Of a stretch of DNA of 10,154 bases, positions 7,546 to 10,154 are shown one piece after another. The DNA comes from Chloroflexota bacterium (GTDB taxonomy: Bacteria > Chloroflexota > Chloroflexia > Thermomicrobiales > UBA6265). The notes under the pieces are model-generated. The model did no database searches, had not been told where the DNA came from, and saw nothing but the letters and a program-made list of their open reading frames with translations. Location of the stretch: NCBI GenBank assembly GCA_023415845.1, contig JAEZJB010000329.1:1-10154 (forward strand). The letters are read 5' to 3'. Position 1 is the stretch's first letter. Every line of letters begins with the position of its first letter. The position numbers and the translations under genes are program-made.

Positions 7546-7620
7546 TCAAGGTTCCCCATCGTGCCTGGCACCGCCTGGTCTGGCCTTCCCTCGTGACAAC
7601 ACACGCCACGGATGTCTTCC

Positions 7621-8613
7621 ATGATTCACGTCCTGCTTGGCCCCGACCATTCGATGGTAAAGGCTGCCGCTCGGCAGCGAGCACGGTCCAGCGACCCCAA
7701 CGGGGACGAGACAGTGACCCTCGATGGCACGGCCAGCACATTGCAGGACGTCCTGATGGCTGTCGCCAGCATCGGATTCTTCTCCGCTGGGCGCACCGTC
7801 ATCGTCGAGAACCTGATCCAGAAGCACGGCAAGCTCGGCGCCGCCGACTGGTCCACCCTCCTGAATGGTGTCCCGTCCGGATCAACCCTGATTCTGGCGG
7901 ATTCTTCGGTACTATCCCTGCCCGCCGCCGTGAAGAAGTCCCTGCCCGCCGATGCCGAGGTCTTTGTTGGCGACCCGCCCCGCGGACGCGATCTGGTCGA
8001 ATGGATCGTCGCTCGGGCCCGGGCGAGCGGTGGAAAACTTGACCGTGGAATTGCACAGAAGCTGGCCCAAACGCTCTATCCGGCCTCCTGGGGACAAAAG
8101 GCGCGCAACGCAGCCTTCGACCGCCCGCCCGACATGGAGGCTCTCGGGAACGAGGTCGACAAGCTCGTCACGGCTTCTCTGCCCGGTGAGGTGAGCGAGT
8201 GGCACATTCAGCGCCTGATCGCGGCCGGTGACAACGATCAGGTGTTCAATTTCATCGATGCCGCCAGCGCCGGCAACCTGCGCCAGGCGACCGTTGAACT
8301 GGATAAACTGCTGGCCGCCGGCGAGGACCCATACAAACTCATGGCGCAACTCGCCAGTTCCGTGGAGTTGGCCGCCGTGATGTCGCAGGCGGATCGACGC
8401 GATCCGGTTGACGTCGGGAAAGACTTGAAACTGCCGAATGCCAACCGCATGACATCCATTGCCCGTACGGTGCGCAACCAGCCTCGGGGCTTCGCCCCAC
8501 ATGTGGCGCGCGTGCTGGAAGACGTTGATCGGCAGATGAAAACCGGAGAACTCCGTAACCCCGTCGACGCTCTTTACACGGCCCTCGCCCGCATCGCCGC
8601 TCTGCGCGTCTAG
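7621..8613 (+). CDS. holA: DNA polymerase III subunit delta (clamp-loader HolA)
   Basis: This 330-residue protein fits HolA, the wrench subunit of the replication clamp loader that opens the beta sliding clamp. The N-terminal AAA+-like domain (about 1-135) starts MIHVLLGPDHSMV, the family's usual opening, and like other delta subunits shows no P-loop. Domain III (about 205-330) holds the characteristic helical stretch with FNFIDAASAGNLRQA and LLAAGEDPYKLMAQLASSV. The C-terminus contains MKTGELRNPVDALYTALARIA, matching the family's ending. An in-frame ATG at 7612 would add three residues (MSS). I prefer 7621 because of the family-like start, although neither ATG has a strong ribosome binding site. 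The stop lies only 5 bp from the stop of the opposing OsmC-like gene. Confidence 0.93.
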   Translation: MIHVLLGPDHSMVKAAARQRARSSDPNGDETVTLDGTASTLQDVLMAVASIGFFSAGRTVIVENLIQKHGKLGAADWSTLLNGVPSGSTLILADSSVLSLPAAVKKSLPADAEVFVGDPPRGRDLVEWIVARARASGGKLDRGIAQKLAQTLYPASWGQKARNAAFDRPPDMEALGNEVDKLVTASLPGEVSEWHIQRLIAAGDNDQVFNFIDAASAGNLRQATVELDKLLAAGEDPYKLMAQLASSVELAAVMSQADRRDPVDVGKDLKLPNANRMTSIARTVRNQPRGFAPHVARVLEDVDRQMKTGELRNPVDALYTALARIAALRV

Positions 8614-8618
8614 CCGAC

Positions 8619-9035
8619 CTAAACCGTCCGTGCCTCGTATGTCTCCAGCGTGACTGGCATGCCTTGTCGCACCGTATTCTGGATTTCGGCAACCCGGTCG
8701 GTGTGCAGGATCAGGTCAGTCAGTTCGGCTTCCGACGAATGGCCCTCAACCCGCACCTGGTACCCGATACGCTGTGCCGGCTCTCCCCGTCCACCAAACT
8801 CCCCCTCGACCGTAACCTCAACGCTCGTCACGTCGAGTTCCATCAGCTTGGCTTCTCGAAAGATGTCATTGCCGTAGCAGGTTGCCAGGGCCAGGAACAG
8901 CAGCTCTCCACCGTTGACACCCGACCCTGCCGATTCCAACCGGGCGGGAATGGTGAGCGACGTCGTCCGCCCATCGGTCTCTACCTGTGCATCGTGCTGC
9001 CCCATCGCTGTGCGGATGGTTGCGCTGATCAGCAT
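8619..9035 (-). CDS. OsmC-like protein with a single cysteine
   Basis: This 138-residue protein has the length and layout of the OsmC/Ohr superfamily of small dimeric proteins, many of which reduce organic hydroperoxides with a cysteine pair. The core motif NGGELLFLALATCYGNDIF (41-59) places Cys53 at the start of the central helix, as in the family. The beta region SVEVTVEGEF (71-80) then GYQVRVEG (91-98) also fits. The second family cysteine is usually in a C-P-x-x-x-T motif. Here that site reads VAEIQNT (115-121), with Ala116 where cysteine is expected, and Cys53 is the only cysteine in the protein. A classical two-cysteine peroxidase cycle is thus unlikely; a hydrolase-like or other thiol role is possible. 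ATG 9035 follows a near-perfect AGGAGGT at 9041-9047, 5 nt upstream. Confidence 0.88.
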   Translation of the reverse strand: MLISATIRTAMGQHDAQVETDGRTTSLTIPARLESAGSGVNGGELLFLALATCYGNDIFREAKLMELDVTSVEVTVEGEFGGRGEPAQRIGYQVRVEGHSSEAELTDLILHTDRVAEIQNTVRQGMPVTLETYEARTV

Positions 9036-9124
9036 TTCTCACCTCCTGAAGCATGCGAGGATTGGGGATGTTCATCGGCGCCTGCCACGTCATGATTTCC
9101 GGGTCGCTGTAGCTGAATGAACCG

Positions 9125-9151
9125 ACTATACCGGAGGGTAGTCGCTGACAC
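9125..9151 (-). promoter_or_regulatory. Candidate promoter for the OsmC-like gene
   Basis: On the minus strand TATAGT (9130-9125) is a good -10 box, about 90 bp before the start codon. The best upstream box, GTGTCA (9151-9146), is only 15 bp away, shorter than ideal. The -10 is the stronger part of this call. Confidence 0.4.
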
Positions 9152-9428
9152 ACGCTTCTGCTCCAGATCCGGACGCTTCCGCTCCTGACATGGCGGGTGG
9201 TGATTCATGTCTTGCAACGGAAAGAGACCCCACCTCCGGCCCAGTATCCGTGTGATGTATTGTGCAATTATGTCAATATTTTGAAAGGGTATCGAATGCT
9301 TTTCACCATTCCATCAAGGGCGTTGTGGGTGCCGATGAAGAACACTCGAAGGCGCCACTGCTGGCCTGCGCTCAGCCAATCCGGCACCTGAATGCTCAGT
9401 AACCGGGGTCAGGCGCGGAACTCAGCAA

Positions 9429-9462
9429 CGCCGCCTCTGATCTCTTGAGATCGGAAGCGGCG
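9429..9462 (-). terminator. Hairpin terminator after rpsT
   Basis: CGCCGC (9429-9434) pairs with GCGGCG (9457-9462). After one mismatch the stem continues through eight more pairs to a CTTG loop. It lies about 35 nt beyond the rpsT stop. On the rpsT strand no T tract follows; on the plus strand GTTTTA lies 8 nt beyond, so it may also stop plus-strand transcription. Confidence 0.6.
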
Positions 9463-9496
9463 TACTGAAGTTTTATGCCGAGAGTGGCGAAGGAGG

Positions 9497-9763
9497 TTAC
9501 GCTCCGAGAGCGTTGAACTTCTTCAGCAGCCGGGACTTGCGGCGAGCGGCGTTGTTCGGGTGAATCACACCCTTCGACGCGACGCGGTCGAGCTGGCTCG
9601 TCGCGGCGAGCACTGCAGCCTGGGCCGCTTCCTTGTCACCGGTGGCGATCGCCAGTTCGGCCTTCTTGACGAAAGTGCGGGCAGCCGAGCGGAACGGGCG
9701 GTTACGCAGTCGGCGGCGCTCGGAAACGCGGATTCGCTTCTCAGCAGACTTGCTGTTGGCCAA
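9497..9763 (-). CDS. rpsT: 30S ribosomal protein S20
   Basis: This 88-residue basic protein binds 16S rRNA in the body of the small subunit. The N-terminus, read with an initiator Met, is MANSKSAEKRIRVSERRR, the classic S20 start. RSAARTFVKKAE (25-36) and the C-terminal IHPNNAARRKSRLLKKF (67-83) are family signatures, and the length matches the usual 85-90. The start is TTG at 9763: no ATG or GTG fits the family boundary, and AAGAGG lies 7 nt upstream. Escherichia coli rpsT also starts with UUG and is autoregulated, so the weak start may be a conserved control feature. The frame is open far upstream on the minus strand, but those residues do not look ribosomal. A hairpin terminator follows. 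Confidence 0.97.
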   Translation of the reverse strand: MANSKSAEKRIRVSERRRLRNRPFRSAARTFVKKAELAIATGDKEAAQAAVLAATSQLDRVASKGVIHPNNAARRKSRLLKKFNALGA

Positions 9764-10061
9764 GGGAAACCTCTTCTCGTGTCGTCTGGGGCCACACGGG
9801 GCATCGACGAAAGTTACTACGGCAAACACAACAGTACCGCCCCGTGGGCGGAAAACCACAGAAGTGTACCACCCTCGCACCCTCTGTGCACCCCGGTCGA
9901 ACCGCCTCCAACGCAGCAAGATGCAAGGCGCCGTTGGGTGCCCAACAGTGCTTGCCACACGCTGCGGCAGACGCTCTTTCCAAACCCGGTTCGAGCAGCC
10001 ATTCTCCTGCGGACATGCGCGACAAAAACGCAAACATCTCGCAGGTGACCATCCGTATCGG
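9764..10061. other. rpsT upstream region
   Basis: No gene is supported in these 298 bp. They hold a candidate rpsT promoter (9863-9871) and the perfect inverted repeat GTTGGG-TG-CCCAAC at 9933-9946. Several overlapping frames are open on both strands, as expected in GC-rich non-coding DNA, but none resembles a known protein. Confidence 0.5.
9863..9871 (-). promoter_or_regulatory. Candidate extended -10 element for rpsT
   Basis: On the minus strand TGGTACACT gives an extended -10 (TG, one base, TACACT), about 100 bp upstream of the TTG start. No good -35 box is seen. The same TACACT hexamer appears in the candidate rpoD promoter. Confidence 0.35.
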
Positions 10062-10154
10062 TCAGACAATGTGACCCGCTGAATATGGTGTAGCCCCGAT
10101 TGCACCAACGTTTCCCAGCACGTCATGTTCGGGGCCCGGTCGAATCATCTCCAG
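10062..10154 (-). CDS. Possible C-terminal end of a gene cut by the window edge
   Basis: A minus-strand frame enters from the right edge and runs 30 codons to a TGA at 10062-10064; the other two minus frames stop quickly. Its product contains PGPEHDVLGNVGAIG and ends SAGHIV, which I do not recognise. It is too short to judge. If real, it is co-directional with rpsT and about 300 bp upstream of it. Confidence 0.3.
   Translation of the reverse strand: MEMIRPGPEHDVLGNVGAIGATPYSAGHIV

Larger units (their letters stand above)
7074..7620. other. Long intergenic region between fabF and holA
   Basis: No convincing gene is seen in these 547 bp between two divergent genes. Short frames on both strands lack family resemblance and good ribosome binding sites. 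The stretch holds an 8-bp inverted repeat (7125-7157), a candidate holA promoter (7385-7414) and two hairpins in the presumed holA leader (7494-7515 and 7530-7545). No clear fabF promoter was found. A small RNA or short regulatory peptide cannot be excluded. Confidence 0.55.
9036..9496. other. Intergenic region with AT-rich patch
   Basis: This 461-bp gap contains the presumed osmC-like promoter (9125-9151) and a hairpin near the rpsT end (9429-9462). Between about 9250 and 9310 the sequence is markedly AT-rich compared with the rest of the window and contains ATTG-N2-CAAT at 9257-9266. A plus-strand frame at 9197-9391 has no recognised relatives, no good ribosome binding site and ordinary chance length, so I do not call it a gene. 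Confidence 0.5.

Noticed and set aside
7565..7575. TGGCACCGC resembling the T-box antiterminator core upstream of holA
   Set aside because: Only the short core matches; no stem I, specifier loop or terminator is visible, and holA is not a T-box target such as an aminoacyl-tRNA synthetase gene.
9764..10126. N-terminal extension of rpsT (209-codon open frame)
   Set aside because: S20 family similarity starts exactly at the TTG codon with a ribosome binding site just upstream; the upstream part lacks any S20 character.
10126..10150. GGTCGAATC-like string resembling a tRNA T-loop near the right edge
   Set aside because: The flanking bases do not form a T-stem and no acceptor or anticodon arm can be folded around it on either strand.

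Overview
The window is GC-rich bacterial chromosome carrying mostly core genes: a primary-type sigma factor, a DNA polymerase III delta subunit, ribosomal protein S20 and a FabF-type ketosynthase pair. The high GC, the short primary sigma factor with a reduced N-terminal region, and the gene mix fit a Chloroflexota bacterium of the Thermomicrobia kind. That placement is inference from the look of the proteins, not a database result; no rRNA or tRNA gene is visible to anchor it.

Layout from left to right. 1-352: non-coding upstream and leader region with a candidate promoter and two RNA hairpins, then rpoD/sigA (+, 353-1513), which ends at a strong hairpin terminator. 1650-2180 (+): a four-helix membrane protein of unknown function. 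2209-2802 (-): a TetR-family repressor, divergent from an MFS drug-exporter-type transporter (+, 2985-4451). The 182 bp between these two hold a clear promoter whose -10 box lies between the arms of a long inverted repeat, the expected layout of a repressor/exporter pair. A 17-bp-stem hairpin (4474-4511) separates the transporter from a convergent operon of two FabF-type ketosynthase genes (-, 7073 down to 4519). 7074-7620 is a long stretch without a convincing gene. holA (+, 7621-8613) and an OsmC-like gene (-, 8619-9035) converge with 5 bp between their stops. 9036-9496 is intergenic with an AT-rich patch; rpsT (-, 9497-9763) starts at TTG and has a long leader. A minus-strand open frame cut by the right edge (10062-10154) may be the C-terminus of another gene.

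The most interesting item is the ketosynthase pair. The upstream copy has the full Cys-His-His set (Cys171, His311, His348) and Lys343. The downstream copy overlaps it by ATGA and keeps both histidines, the lysine and the C-terminal GFGG loop, but has Phe173 in place of the nucleophilic cysteine. One active and one nucleophile-less ketosynthase, translationally coupled, is the organisation of KS-alpha/KS-beta (chain length factor) pairs of type II polyketide synthases. Here it occurs with no acyl carrier protein, ketoreductase or cyclase gene in the window. It may be a heterodimeric fatty-acid condensing enzyme, a decarboxylating priming enzyme paired with an elongating one, or an unrecognised polyketide or lipid pathway. 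No CRISPR array, insertion sequence or prophage gene was seen.
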